From an uncultured Flavobacteriales bacterium (GTDB taxonomy: Bacteria; Bacteroidota; Bacteroidia; Flavobacteriales_D; Crocinitomicaceae), in assembly GCA_903823565.1 (NCBI GenBank), contig CAIJTF010000080.1, positions 20,619-84,618 on the forward strand: 64,000 nt of DNA, in the 5' to 3' direction. Within the stretch, counting starts at the first letter, position 1; every line of letters begins with the position of its first letter. The notes beneath the pieces are model-generated. The model saw only the letters and a program-made list of their open reading frames with translations, was not told where the DNA came from and did no database searches. The translations under genes and the position numbers were made by a program. Below, piece after piece: positions 8,798 through 17,278 of this stretch.

Positions 8798-9910
8798 ATG
8801 CTTGACTTAACTCTTTTCTTTCACCCCACAGATCGGCATGAATACGAAGATTACATGCTGGGGTCCAAAATCACCTTTTTTCCTCAAAATACTAGCGCGT
8901 TTGAACCAGGATCCCTTTGTATATTTTCAACAGGGGATGAAATTAATGGATCTTTTAGAGACTCCTTTTACACCTTATCTACCCCGGATAACCTAAATGT
9001 GCACATCTATGATTTAGGACATTTGCCCTTTGGTGCGACCGAAAAGGATACCGAATTCGCGCTACAAACGGTGGTAGCGGAACTTATAAAAAAGTCCTGC
9101 ATTCCTGTATTAACCGGTGCAGAAATGAAGGCATTATTGTCCGTTGCAATGGGATTTGAAATCACAGAACAATTAATTAATATCTGTGCGGTTGATGAAC
9201 ATATTAATTTGGTGAATCCTTTAGAGGATATGGAGCATTTGGACTATCTTTCTTCCTTACTGCTTCGTCGTCCATGCTTCTTGTTTAACCATTCTACTTT
9301 AGGAGTGCAACCCAACCGAAACGATCCTGCAGTAATTGGTTTGTATGAGAAATTGTTTTTCGATGTTTGTCGCTTAGGGAGCATTAATGCGGACTATAAA
9401 ATCACAGAACCAATCGTTCGTAATGCAGACATTATGGCCATCAATTTAAGTTCACTCAAGGCCTCAGAACGACAACTTTGTGGCGAAAATCCAAATGGAT
9501 TGACAACAGAACAACTTTGTCAAATAGCAAAATACAGTGGGCTTTCAGATAAATTGGGTTTTTTAGGAATTTTCAAAGGCCAAAACGCGCCAGGAAACGA
9601 CCCTCAAATTATTGCTCATGTCTTGTGGTATTTTTTAGAAGGAGTCATCAACCGAATGGGAGACTTTCCCGTAGGAAGTAAAAAAGATTATTTACGCTTC
9701 AATGTGGTTTTGGAAAACGACCAACAATCTTTAGTGTTCTACAAAAGCAATAAATCAGATCGTTGGTGGATGGAGGTCCCATACCCCCCTTCGGAAAATT
9801 CAAAATTTGAACGGCATCACCTCGTGCCATGTGATCAGCATGATTACCAAAATGCTATGAATAACGAATTACCTGATTTATGGTGGAGAACCTATCAAAA
9901 GCTAGGCTAA
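8798..9910 (+). CDS. Arginase/formimidoylglutamase-fold protein with degenerate metal site
   Basis: A 370-residue protein of the ureohydrolase (arginase/agmatinase/formimidoylglutamase) fold, recognisable from its overall order of segments: VVAELIKKSCIPVLTGAEMKA, INICAVDEHINL, ADIMAINLSSLKAS and the C-terminal barrel helices. In active members these regions read GG(N/D)H, DAHxD and SxDxDxxDP and bind two Mn ions. Here the first is TGAEM, the second DEHIN (last Asp replaced by Asn), and the third NLSSL. Most metal ligands are therefore gone and catalysis is unlikely. From memory, a formimidoylglutamase-annotated gene commonly sits upstream of gldK in flavobacteria; here it is followed 113 nt later by PorP and then gldKLMN. 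A structural or regulatory role linked to secretion is conceivable but unproven. Confidence 0.75.
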   Translation: MLDLTLFFHPTDRHEYEDYMLGSKITFFPQNTSAFEPGSLCIFSTGDEINGSFRDSFYTLSTPDNLNVHIYDLGHLPFGATEKDTEFALQTVVAELIKKSCIPVLTGAEMKALLSVAMGFEITEQLINICAVDEHINLVNPLEDMEHLDYLSSLLLRRPCFLFNHSTLGVQPNRNDPAVIGLYEKLFFDVCRLGSINADYKITEPIVRNADIMAINLSSLKASERQLCGENPNGLTTEQLCQIAKYSGLSDKLGFLGIFKGQNAPGNDPQIIAHVLWYFLEGVINRMGDFPVGSKKDYLRFNVVLENDQQSLVFYKSNKSDRWWMEVPYPPSENSKFERHHLVPCDQHDYQNAMNNELPDLWWRTYQKLG

Positions 9911-9953
9911 GGCATATAAGCGCATACTTTTTTTTTAATTTCAATTTTTTAAT

Positions 9954-9961
9954 TATCTTAG
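9954..9961 (+). promoter_or_regulatory. Possible -7 box upstream of porP
   Basis: TATCTTAG matches TAnnTTTG with one mismatch, about 60 nt before the porP ATG, in a T-rich intergenic stretch. Weak evidence. Confidence 0.25.
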
Positions 9962-10023
9962 CCAACGTTTTAAATGGGGCTTTTTGTGTCCAAATGTTTG
10001 AAATAGCAAGTTAAAATTAATCT

Positions 10024-10983
10024 ATGAAGCTGATATTCAATTTGTTGGCGCTTTTGTTTGTTTGTGTAAATTCTCTGTCGTTTGCGCAACAAGATAAGTT
10101 GTTGACCCATTTCATGTACGATCGTATGAGCATAAATCCAGGTGAAACCGGATTAGATGAGGGTATTTGTGCCACAACCATTTATCGAAACCAATGGGAC
10201 AAGGTAAATGGTGCTCCTAATTCCGCTGTTTTAAATGTGGCAGGAAACATGAACCGATTTTTTCCGGGGGGTGTTGGTATATCCTTTTATCACGATGCGA
10301 TAGGTTTTTCTCGTCAAAATAACTTGCTGTTAAATTATTCTTACCCCATTTCGCTTGGAAATGTAGGTACCCTTGGTGCGGGTATTGGGGTAGGAATGAT
10401 GTCCTATGCCATGAATCCTAATTGGATTCCCCCTCAAACGCAAAACGACCCCTCACTTCCTGGAGCAAATTTCAGTGCTATAAGTTTGGATCTTAATTTT
10501 GGTCTTTTCTTGAAAGGTTCGAATTATTATGCTGGTTTGTCCTCAACCCACCTTAGTGAGTCTGAAATTTTAAGTACTTCTACGTTTGGATTAAATCCAG
10601 CAGGATATTCCACAGCGCGTCACTACTACATCATGGGAGGTTATAAAATGCCTAACGTGGGCAACGGAGCATTAGATTTTAATGTGATGATGAGAACCGA
10701 GTTTGTGAAGTATTCTGTAGATATAAATTCAAGGTATTTCTTGAAAAAAGATGGTAAGGAATTAGGGTATGCTGGATTAACCTACCGAACATCAGACGCT
10801 TTAGGTATAATGGTGGGCTACAACGCCTTCAAAAATTTTACTGCAGGGTATTCCTATGACCTAACTATTAATAAACTGTCAAGCATCTCCAGAGGTTCTC
10901 ATGAAATGTTTGTGAAATATTGTTATTATTTACCGATTCCTCCAAAAACCAAGGCGGCTCACCCAAGATGGCTAGGAGAATAA
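10024..10983 (+). CDS. porP: PorP/SprF family type IX secretion outer membrane protein
   Basis: A 319-residue outer membrane protein with signal peptide (ends SLSFAQQ). Right after it comes the family signature DKLLTHFMYDRMSINPGETG, matching the qxxxxxYmxnpxxxNPAxAG opening of PorP/SprF barrels. Later segments such as GGVGISFYHDAIGF, GYAGLTYRTSDALGIMVGY and SYDLTINKLSSISRGSHEMFVKY are conserved in this family. PorP is an outer membrane partner of PorK-PorN and PorE in the T9SS, and SprF paralogues help secrete specific adhesins. Its position directly before gldK supports the core PorP role rather than an SprF role. The protein lacks a T9SS sorting domain, as expected for a machine component. 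Confidence 0.9.
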   Translation: MKLIFNLLALLFVCVNSLSFAQQDKLLTHFMYDRMSINPGETGLDEGICATTIYRNQWDKVNGAPNSAVLNVAGNMNRFFPGGVGISFYHDAIGFSRQNNLLLNYSYPISLGNVGTLGAGIGVGMMSYAMNPNWIPPQTQNDPSLPGANFSAISLDLNFGLFLKGSNYYAGLSSTHLSESEILSTSTFGLNPAGYSTARHYYIMGGYKMPNVGNGALDFNVMMRTEFVKYSVDINSRYFLKKDGKELGYAGLTYRTSDALGIMVGYNAFKNFTAGYSYDLTINKLSSISRGSHEMFVKYCYYLPIPPKTKAAHPRWLGE

Positions 10984-11087
10984 GTAGTTTTTAAGTATGT
11001 AACCATTTTTAATGTTCTCTCGTTATAAGCCAATTTTGAAAACCTGTAGCAAGTGTTTGTATAACGTATGAACCAAAAAAGGAAAGA

Positions 11088-13058
11088 ATGAAAAGAGTTT
11101 TTGTTTTAGGTTTTATTGTTTCGGTTTTAATGTCCTGTGATCCAGTGGACGGAAATCTTACTGGCGTGAAAGGACGGGATACTTTCTACCCAGATATTTT
11201 GGGTCCAGGTAAAGTGCCTTACGGCATGGTGTATGTGCCAGGAGGCAGCTTCAAGGCTGGTCAAGACGAGGAGGAAGTATTCAACCTTCAGACTGCTCGT
11301 AAGCGGGACGTTTCAGTTCAGGCTTTCTACATGGATGCCTCTGAAATTTCTAACAACGAATACCGTCAGTTTGTAAATTGGGTTAGAGACTCCATTGCCC
11401 GTGAAAAATTGTACCGTCGTCAATCAGGTGAAGATGCTGAACAATGGGTTAATGTTCCCGATGCATTTTTTAAAGAGCCTTACCGAACGGTAATGGCCAT
11501 GGGATCCGATTTGCAAGGAGGTAATACACCGTTCGAATCGTTTATCGATACCACAGGTCAAAAAGAACTGGATTTATTGTTTTTGAACACAACGGGTTAT
11601 CAAGGGCAGAAAAATAAAAAATTCAACAAAGTTCCTTTGAAAAATAGCCAAAAGCAGGCATTTGACCGAAAAAATGTCGAGTTGGTGATGAATTCGGAAG
11701 AAATCGAAGATATTTTTGACGCTTATGATAAAAAGAATGGAAGTAAAATTGACGACCAAACGCCTGATGCGAAAGCAAATGCAAATTTTAAAGATAACCT
11801 CAAAACAAACGGCGGTCGAATAGAAAACAGAAAGTATTTTACCCTGAACTGGGAGGTTCCTATAGATTACACGGACGACGAGGTGGTCTACCTTTTATCC
11901 GACATGTATTTACCGAAATCGGAGGAGTATTATAATGGTAAACAAATAGATACAAGGTTGTTGTTTTTCGATTACTATTGGATTGATTACAAGGAAGCTG
12001 CGAAGCGCGGAAATGTTCAAACCATAGAGAATGCTTACACGGAAACAATCAATAGTTTATCAGACGGTACACGAAGAAACCCAATGGGTAAGGACCAGAA
12101 GAATCCTCTACACCGCTCAACGCTTACCCCAGATGGAAACAGTGTCCTTTATGATGGTACGAATATCGATTTAGAAGCTAAGCCAAATAACGTAAATGTG
12201 GTAGACACTTTCTTGATGAATCCAGGGCAAGATATGGATCTTGGATTTTCAAACAGCAAAGGTCAGCACAACGCGATTCGAGGGCATTCAGATCGTAGTC
12301 GTTTTATTATTAAAGAAAAAATAAACGTCTATCCGGATACACTGTGCTGGGTTCGAGACTGGACCTATTCCTTCCATGATGCGATGACCAAGAATTATTT
12401 TTGGCATACGGCATACGACAATTATCCTGTAGTTGGAGTGACTTGGAGCCAAGCGAAGGCATTTTCGGTGTGGCGAACACAATTATTCCACAGCTGGTTG
12501 CAAGCCAACGGAGACCTTTATGTAAACGACTTTAGATTGCCTACTGAGATGGAATGGGAAAAAGCAGCTCGTGGTGATTTAAATTCATCTCCATACCCAT
12601 GGGGTGGTTATTACATACGAAATACAGCCGGATGTTTCCTAGCGAACTTTAAGCCAATGAGAGGTCGTTACATGGAAGATGGAGGATTTCATACAGTGAA
12701 AGTTTATTCGTATAACCCCAATGGTTACGGTTTATATTGCATGTCTGGAAACGTTGCTGAATGGTGTAATACAGCTTATCATGAATCAATGATGGAGGTT
12801 GCTCACGATCTAAACATGGATTATACCTACGATGCCAAAGACGAAGAGCCAGCGGTTCGTAAAAGAAAGGTTATTCGTGGAGGTTCCTTCAAGGATATCG
12901 GATGGTATTTGACCACAGCAGCAAGATCATACGAGTATCAAGATACTGCAAAATGTTACATTGGATTCCGAAATGTTATGACTCATTTAGGACGTGGTGG
13001 TCGCGACCTAGATGCTGAAAATGGAGAGGAAATACAAAATGATATTCAATTAAAATAA
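11088..13058 (+). CDS. gldK: Gliding motility / T9SS lipoprotein GldK (PorK), long form
   Basis: A 656-residue lipoprotein with an SUMF1/formylglycine-generating-enzyme-like fold. The signal ends in VLMSC, making Cys17 the lipidated residue. The SUMF1-like parts are YGMVYVPGGSFKAG and YMDASEISNNEYRQFVNWV (about 45-105), then, after a long interruption, YDNYPVVGVTWSQAKAF, FRLPTEMEWEKAARG, MSGNVAEW and VIRGGSFKDIGWY (about 440-620). GldK with GldN forms the periplasmic ring of the T9SS under the outer membrane. Usual GldK/PorK length is roughly 460-490 residues, so this one is about 170-190 residues longer, with the excess in the charged middle (about 110-400). Order gldK-gldL-gldM-gldN fixes the identity over GldJ. 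An AAGGAAAG-like run precedes the ATG. Confidence 0.93.
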   Translation: MKRVFVLGFIVSVLMSCDPVDGNLTGVKGRDTFYPDILGPGKVPYGMVYVPGGSFKAGQDEEEVFNLQTARKRDVSVQAFYMDASEISNNEYRQFVNWVRDSIAREKLYRRQSGEDAEQWVNVPDAFFKEPYRTVMAMGSDLQGGNTPFESFIDTTGQKELDLLFLNTTGYQGQKNKKFNKVPLKNSQKQAFDRKNVELVMNSEEIEDIFDAYDKKNGSKIDDQTPDAKANANFKDNLKTNGGRIENRKYFTLNWEVPIDYTDDEVVYLLSDMYLPKSEEYYNGKQIDTRLLFFDYYWIDYKEAAKRGNVQTIENAYTETINSLSDGTRRNPMGKDQKNPLHRSTLTPDGNSVLYDGTNIDLEAKPNNVNVVDTFLMNPGQDMDLGFSNSKGQHNAIRGHSDRSRFIIKEKINVYPDTLCWVRDWTYSFHDAMTKNYFWHTAYDNYPVVGVTWSQAKAFSVWRTQLFHSWLQANGDLYVNDFRLPTEMEWEKAARGDLNSSPYPWGGYYIRNTAGCFLANFKPMRGRYMEDGGFHTVKVYSYNPNGYGLYCMSGNVAEWCNTAYHESMMEVAHDLNMDYTYDAKDEEPAVRKRKVIRGGSFKDIGWYLTTAARSYEYQDTAKCYIGFRNVMTHLGRGGRDLDAENGEEIQNDIQLK

Positions 13059-13106
13059 AAAAAGCGTTAAATAAATCTTAAGTCTAACAATTTAAATTAG
13101 TTTATT

Positions 13107-13958
13107 ATGAGTGGTAAAAAAGGAGGATTTTTTGCATCCAAAGGATACAAAAATTTAATGAAGTATGTATATGGTTGGGGAGCTTCGGTTGTAATTGCAG
13201 GAGCCTTGTTTAAAATTATGCACTGGCCGGGTTGTGATATTATGCTTATTGTAGGTCTATCTACAGAAGCTGTTATCTTCGCCCTTTCCGCTATGGAACC
13301 TCTGCATGCAGAACCCAATTGGGCTGTTTATTACCCTTATTTATTACCGGAGGATGAGCGTCCACAATCCAGTGCTGAGGAATTGGCTGCTTTTCCAAAG
13401 CCGCATGAAATTGGTGGAGGAAAAAGTTCTGGTGGTGGCGCCGGTGCTACTGAAATGATGGCTGAAATGATGGAGAAAGCAAAAATTGATCAGTCGCTAT
13501 TGGATCGTTTGGGCAATGCTATGCGGGATTTAAGCCACAACGCAGAACAATTGAAAAGTGTTTCTTCAGCAGCCACTGCAACCGATTCTTATGTGGCTTC
13601 GTTAGAGGCGGCAGCAAACAAGGTAGCATCGCTTTCTGATGCTTACGAGCGAGCATCTGTTTCTATTTCTGGCCTCACGTCCACAACAGCAGAAGGTGAA
13701 TCGTTTGGTGAACAAATGCAGAAGGTTTCTCAGAATTTGGCGGCGCTAAACAATGTTTACGAGTTGCAACTTCAAGGATCTTCCGCTCACTTAGAGGCAA
13801 CACAAGGGTTCCAAAAACAAGTGGTTGATATGATGCAGAATCTTTCAGCATCCGTTGAAGATACGCGATTGTACCGTGAGAACATGGCAGTGCTTGCTCA
13901 AAATCTTACTGATTTGAATAATGTTTATGGTAACATGCTTAAGGCTATGCGTTCTTAA
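13107..13958 (+). CDS. gldL: T9SS/gliding motor protein GldL
   Basis: A 283-residue inner membrane protein. Two N-terminal transmembrane helices (about residues 17-36 and 42-62) include the hallmark GALFKIMHWPGCDIMLIVG and TEAVIFALSAMEP, where conserved charged residues are needed for proton flow. The remaining 200 residues form a cytoplasmic, largely helical and coiled-coil domain rich in Ala, Ser and Gln. GldL with the GldM dimer makes the rotary proton-driven motor that powers T9SS and gliding. Length is somewhat above the usual 210-280. It starts 48 nt after gldK and 50 nt before gldM, with no terminator seen in either gap, so one operon is likely. Confidence 0.95.
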   Translation: MSGKKGGFFASKGYKNLMKYVYGWGASVVIAGALFKIMHWPGCDIMLIVGLSTEAVIFALSAMEPLHAEPNWAVYYPYLLPEDERPQSSAEELAAFPKPHEIGGGKSSGGGAGATEMMAEMMEKAKIDQSLLDRLGNAMRDLSHNAEQLKSVSSAATATDSYVASLEAAANKVASLSDAYERASVSISGLTSTTAEGESFGEQMQKVSQNLAALNNVYELQLQGSSAHLEATQGFQKQVVDMMQNLSASVEDTRLYRENMAVLAQNLTDLNNVYGNMLKAMRS

Positions 13959-14008
13959 TCATCTTACAAAATTCAACAGAAATTAATTACAATTTAAATC
14001 AATAAGAA

Positions 14009-15778
14009 ATGGCAGGTGGTAAAGAAACCCCAAGGCAGAAGATGATTGGTATGATGTACCTTGTACTTACCGCTCTTCTGGCCTTAAACGTATCTAAACA
14101 AATTTTAGATGCCTTTGTAGCAATTGAGGCTAACATTTATAAAGGTGCTATAGTTCAATTAGGAAGAGGTGATGGTTTTATTGATGGTCTTGAGTTAGCT
14201 ATGCTAGACAGCACGGATAAATCAATGACTCCAGAGGCCAAAGCCCAGAAAAAGGAGAAAATAAGCGCAATTTTAAAATCAATTAAAGAAATTGATATAG
14301 AAACTGCAAAAGTTATCAAGGAAATAGATGAAATTAAAATTCATTTATTGGATAAGGTTGGTGAAGATGTTAAAACAGTTAAGCCGGACGATGATAACGT
14401 AATAGTATGGACGCCATATGACGCAAAGTATCCTTTACGTCCTGCAAAGTTGAATTTGGCGGCCATTAATTCAAAAGATAATTTTGATGTGCCTACCCAT
14501 GAGTTAATACACGACTTGAAGCCTGTGCCAGAAAGTTCAAAGGCAATAAAACTATGGAATGTTTACAACAACTTTAGAAAAATCCTTGTCGAGAAAACGG
14601 GCACCTATAAAGACAACGGAAAGCAATACACTGTTTCCATTCCTGGAAAGGGCATCAATGATTTTAACAATTATCCAGACTTGGAAAAAAAGGTAAAGGA
14701 TTTGCTAAAGAAAAATGGAAATAACGTTAATCCTGTTGATTTAGGTGATCTTGCAACCATTTATGCGGAACTTACCAAGAAAGAATTTGATGTCTATAAA
14801 AATGGAGATTCAAAAACTGAGGCTGTGCATTGGATGGGGCGAACCTTTTATCATGCACCGGTGGTTGGTGCTCTTGCCTCTCTAACGTCTTTACAGTTTG
14901 ATGTTTTAAGTGCACGTGCAAAAGCACTAGGAATGATGGCTTCAAGGGAGGCTCCTGTGGCACAATATTCTTTCAACCAAATTCAAGGGATAGCTTACGC
15001 AAAAAATGTGGTTGTAAATCCTGGTGATCCGGTTGAAGTTGAGGTGTTTATGGCCGCTTTCGATTCGGATAAACAACCAAAGGTAAACTTAAGTGGTGCT
15101 TCAGTTACAAAAATCGAAAATGGAAAAGCGACCGCTAGAGGAACAGCACCTTCAGCGGGAGAAATGACCATTACAGGTAACGTTGCTATTCAAAATAAAA
15201 ATGGAGATTGGGTACAACGAGACTTTGAACCAATTAAGATTGCGGTTGCCGCAAAAGGTGGATCCATAGAGCTTCCAGAAATGAAAGTTCTGTATAGAGA
15301 TTATAACAATATCCTTGTTCCAACTGCAACAGGTGCCGTTTCTACAAGTATTACTGGAGCATCCCGCTCCGGAAATTACGAAGGGAAACCCGCCTTTACA
15401 TTAAGACCTAGTTCATTGGGTACTGTCTCTGTTAGTCTCACCGGTAAAGACGCAAGTGGAAATACACTTTCGTTTGGTTCTTACACCTACAAAGTGAAAG
15501 ATATGCCTAACGCAGATGTCGTGGTAACAGCTGTATCCAAATCAATGGGAGGTGCGGTAATGGTCGGTACTCCAAACGGGGTGATTTTAGATAAACTAAG
15601 CTTTACACTTGTAGATTGGTCAATTTCAGGCGGAGGCTCAGGTACTGGGAATAGGATTCCTGCTTCAGCAGTGGCTAATTTTAAATTAGGTCAACAGATT
15701 ACGGTTTTTGTAAATTCTAGGAATAGCCTCACTGGTAAAGTATCAAAAGCAACAAGAGTAGTTGCCGTTTCAAATTAA
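14009..15778 (+). CDS. gldM: T9SS/gliding motor protein GldM
   Basis: A 589-residue protein with one N-terminal transmembrane helix in KMIGMMYLVLTALLALNVSK, the most conserved stretch of GldM/PorM. It is preceded by MAGGKETPRQ, the standard GldM opening. The periplasmic part (about 35-589) has the helical D1 region and then beta-sandwich domains D2-D4, seen as alternating strands such as VVNPGDPVEVEVFMAAFDS, and ends in GQQITVFVNSRNSLTGKVSK. Two GldM copies pass through the GldL pentamer and transmit rotation to the GldK/GldN ring. Length is close to the typical 510-520 plus a modest extension. It lies 11 nt upstream of gldN. Confidence 0.95.
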   Translation: MAGGKETPRQKMIGMMYLVLTALLALNVSKQILDAFVAIEANIYKGAIVQLGRGDGFIDGLELAMLDSTDKSMTPEAKAQKKEKISAILKSIKEIDIETAKVIKEIDEIKIHLLDKVGEDVKTVKPDDDNVIVWTPYDAKYPLRPAKLNLAAINSKDNFDVPTHELIHDLKPVPESSKAIKLWNVYNNFRKILVEKTGTYKDNGKQYTVSIPGKGINDFNNYPDLEKKVKDLLKKNGNNVNPVDLGDLATIYAELTKKEFDVYKNGDSKTEAVHWMGRTFYHAPVVGALASLTSLQFDVLSARAKALGMMASREAPVAQYSFNQIQGIAYAKNVVVNPGDPVEVEVFMAAFDSDKQPKVNLSGASVTKIENGKATARGTAPSAGEMTITGNVAIQNKNGDWVQRDFEPIKIAVAAKGGSIELPEMKVLYRDYNNILVPTATGAVSTSITGASRSGNYEGKPAFTLRPSSLGTVSVSLTGKDASGNTLSFGSYTYKVKDMPNADVVVTAVSKSMGGAVMVGTPNGVILDKLSFTLVDWSISGGGSGTGNRIPASAVANFKLGQQITVFVNSRNSLTGKVSKATRVVAVSN

Positions 15779-15789
15779 AATAATGAATA

Positions 15790-17184
15790 ATGAATAGGTT
15801 TTTAATTCAATTCGTCTTTTTACTGCTGCTAACAACTAGTTTTTCACAGATAAAACCAGGTGACGACGTCCTGCGTGGACCTCAGAACATGTTGCCAGGA
15901 GGTGTGATTGATGGAGTGGTCTATAAGGACGACCATCTACCCTTACGCAAGGCGGTCGAATATGAACCTATTCGTTTAGCAGACTTGGCTTGGTCTAAAA
16001 GAGTATGGTCTCGTATTGATGCGAGAGAAAAAATGAACCATTCTCTGTTTTATCCCTTTGACGAGATTAATCAAACGGAATTTAAATTTCCAAAAAACCG
16101 AAGAGAGGTTGATACCAATAGGAGTTGGTTGAGGCATCAGGAACGGCTATCCTTGTGGACAATTATTGAAAGGCACATATTACTCGGTGATTTGACGGTG
16201 TATCGCGTTTATGCTCCCGAAAACCCTTCAATTGAGGATGGCGATCAGTTAAAATATCCGATTGAGAAAAAGGGTAGAGATGATTTTTTCAATAATCAGA
16301 AGTATCGTCAATCTATTATAGAGTGTTTGGCAGTTGGATCTCGTGGTGCTGATTGGCTTGTAGATAACCCTGTCGATATAGCCCAAGGTATTCTCAATTC
16401 CCCAGTTCCTGTTATGAAAAGCGGTACGGTTATATCTGCTACTGTCCCAGAATTTAAAACGTTTACACAATGGTTCGAATACATCATGAATTCTAAGAAA
16501 TTTTCTGATCGAAATATTGACCCACAGTTTTCTATATTTTTCGGTCAAATAGATTCTACTGATGACTTGAAAAATGCATGGAAAGAAGCAGAATACGGGG
16601 GAATTCTTAGAAAACCGCCAGTAGTCACTTACATTACGTCCCGGGTTATAACCGCATACAATATCAAAGAAGATTGGTTTTTTGATAAGGAACGTTCTAT
16701 ATTGGATAAACGCATTATTGCTATAGCCCCCGTTGCTCGTATGAAATACGATCGAGATGGAGCCCAAAAAGCGGAAGAGTCTTCTCAGCCCTTTGAATTA
16801 GAGCGATATTCTTCAGTATTAAACGTAAATCCAAAAGGGGTAATTGGTGATTATGAAAAAGATAAAAATGGTGTAATCACATTTAAGCCATTCCAACCAT
16901 CCGAGTCAAAGTACATTGTAGAACGCGAGTTATTTTGGTTGTATTTCCCGCATTTGCGTAATGTTATTATCAATTATTATGTTTACAACGACAAGAATGA
17001 CGCGCAATGGATGTCTTTCGATGATTTCTTCATGAAACGTCTTTATTCAGCCCAAATTTACAAGGCCTCCGAGAAGTTTGATCAGGACATCAATGATGTT
17101 CGTACTGGAGTAGATGCCTTGTTAAAGGCTCAAGAAATTAGAGAGACCATTCGCAATTGGGAAAGCGATATTTGGAATTATTAA
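15790..17184 (+). CDS. gldN: T9SS/gliding protein GldN (PorN), long form
   Basis: A 464-residue periplasmic protein with signal peptide (FLLLLTTSFSQ). GldN marks include WSKRVWSRIDAREKMNHSLFYP, SLWTIIERHILLGDLTVY and, near the C-terminus, RELFWLYFPHLRNVIINYYVYND followed by SFDDFFMKRLYSAQIYKAS. GldN pairs with GldK in the large periplasmic ring of the T9SS. Family members are usually about 300-360 residues, so this copy has roughly 100 additional residues, mostly in the middle (about 170-330). It is the last gene of the operon; a strong intrinsic terminator follows 20 nt after the stop. Confidence 0.93.
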   Translation: MNRFLIQFVFLLLLTTSFSQIKPGDDVLRGPQNMLPGGVIDGVVYKDDHLPLRKAVEYEPIRLADLAWSKRVWSRIDAREKMNHSLFYPFDEINQTEFKFPKNRREVDTNRSWLRHQERLSLWTIIERHILLGDLTVYRVYAPENPSIEDGDQLKYPIEKKGRDDFFNNQKYRQSIIECLAVGSRGADWLVDNPVDIAQGILNSPVPVMKSGTVISATVPEFKTFTQWFEYIMNSKKFSDRNIDPQFSIFFGQIDSTDDLKNAWKEAEYGGILRKPPVVTYITSRVITAYNIKEDWFFDKERSILDKRIIAIAPVARMKYDRDGAQKAEESSQPFELERYSSVLNVNPKGVIGDYEKDKNGVITFKPFQPSESKYIVERELFWLYFPHLRNVIINYYVYNDKNDAQWMSFDDFFMKRLYSAQIYKASEKFDQDINDVRTGVDALLKAQEIRETIRNWESDIWNY

Positions 17185-17204
17185 TTTTCTTTAACCTCAT
17201 TAGT

Positions 17205-17232
17205 AAACCCCGTTTTTGAACGGGGTTTTTTT
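17205..17232 (+). terminator. Intrinsic terminator of the porP-gldKLMN operon
   Basis: A perfect 10-bp stem (AAACCCCGTT / AACGGGGTTT) with a TTTG loop is followed by four further T residues. It sits 20 nt after the gldN stop. This is the clearest rho-independent terminator in the window. Confidence 0.9.
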
Positions 17233-17255
17233 ATGGTAAATAATTCCTTTTTTAG

Positions 17256-17263
17256 TATTTTCG
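17256..17263 (+). promoter_or_regulatory. Possible -7 box for the subtilase gene
   Basis: TATTTTCG matches TAnnTTTG with one mismatch, 15 nt before the ATG at 17279 and just downstream of the gldN terminator, so an own promoter is expected here. Confidence 0.4.
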
Positions 17264-17278
17264 TAGAAACCTTTAATC

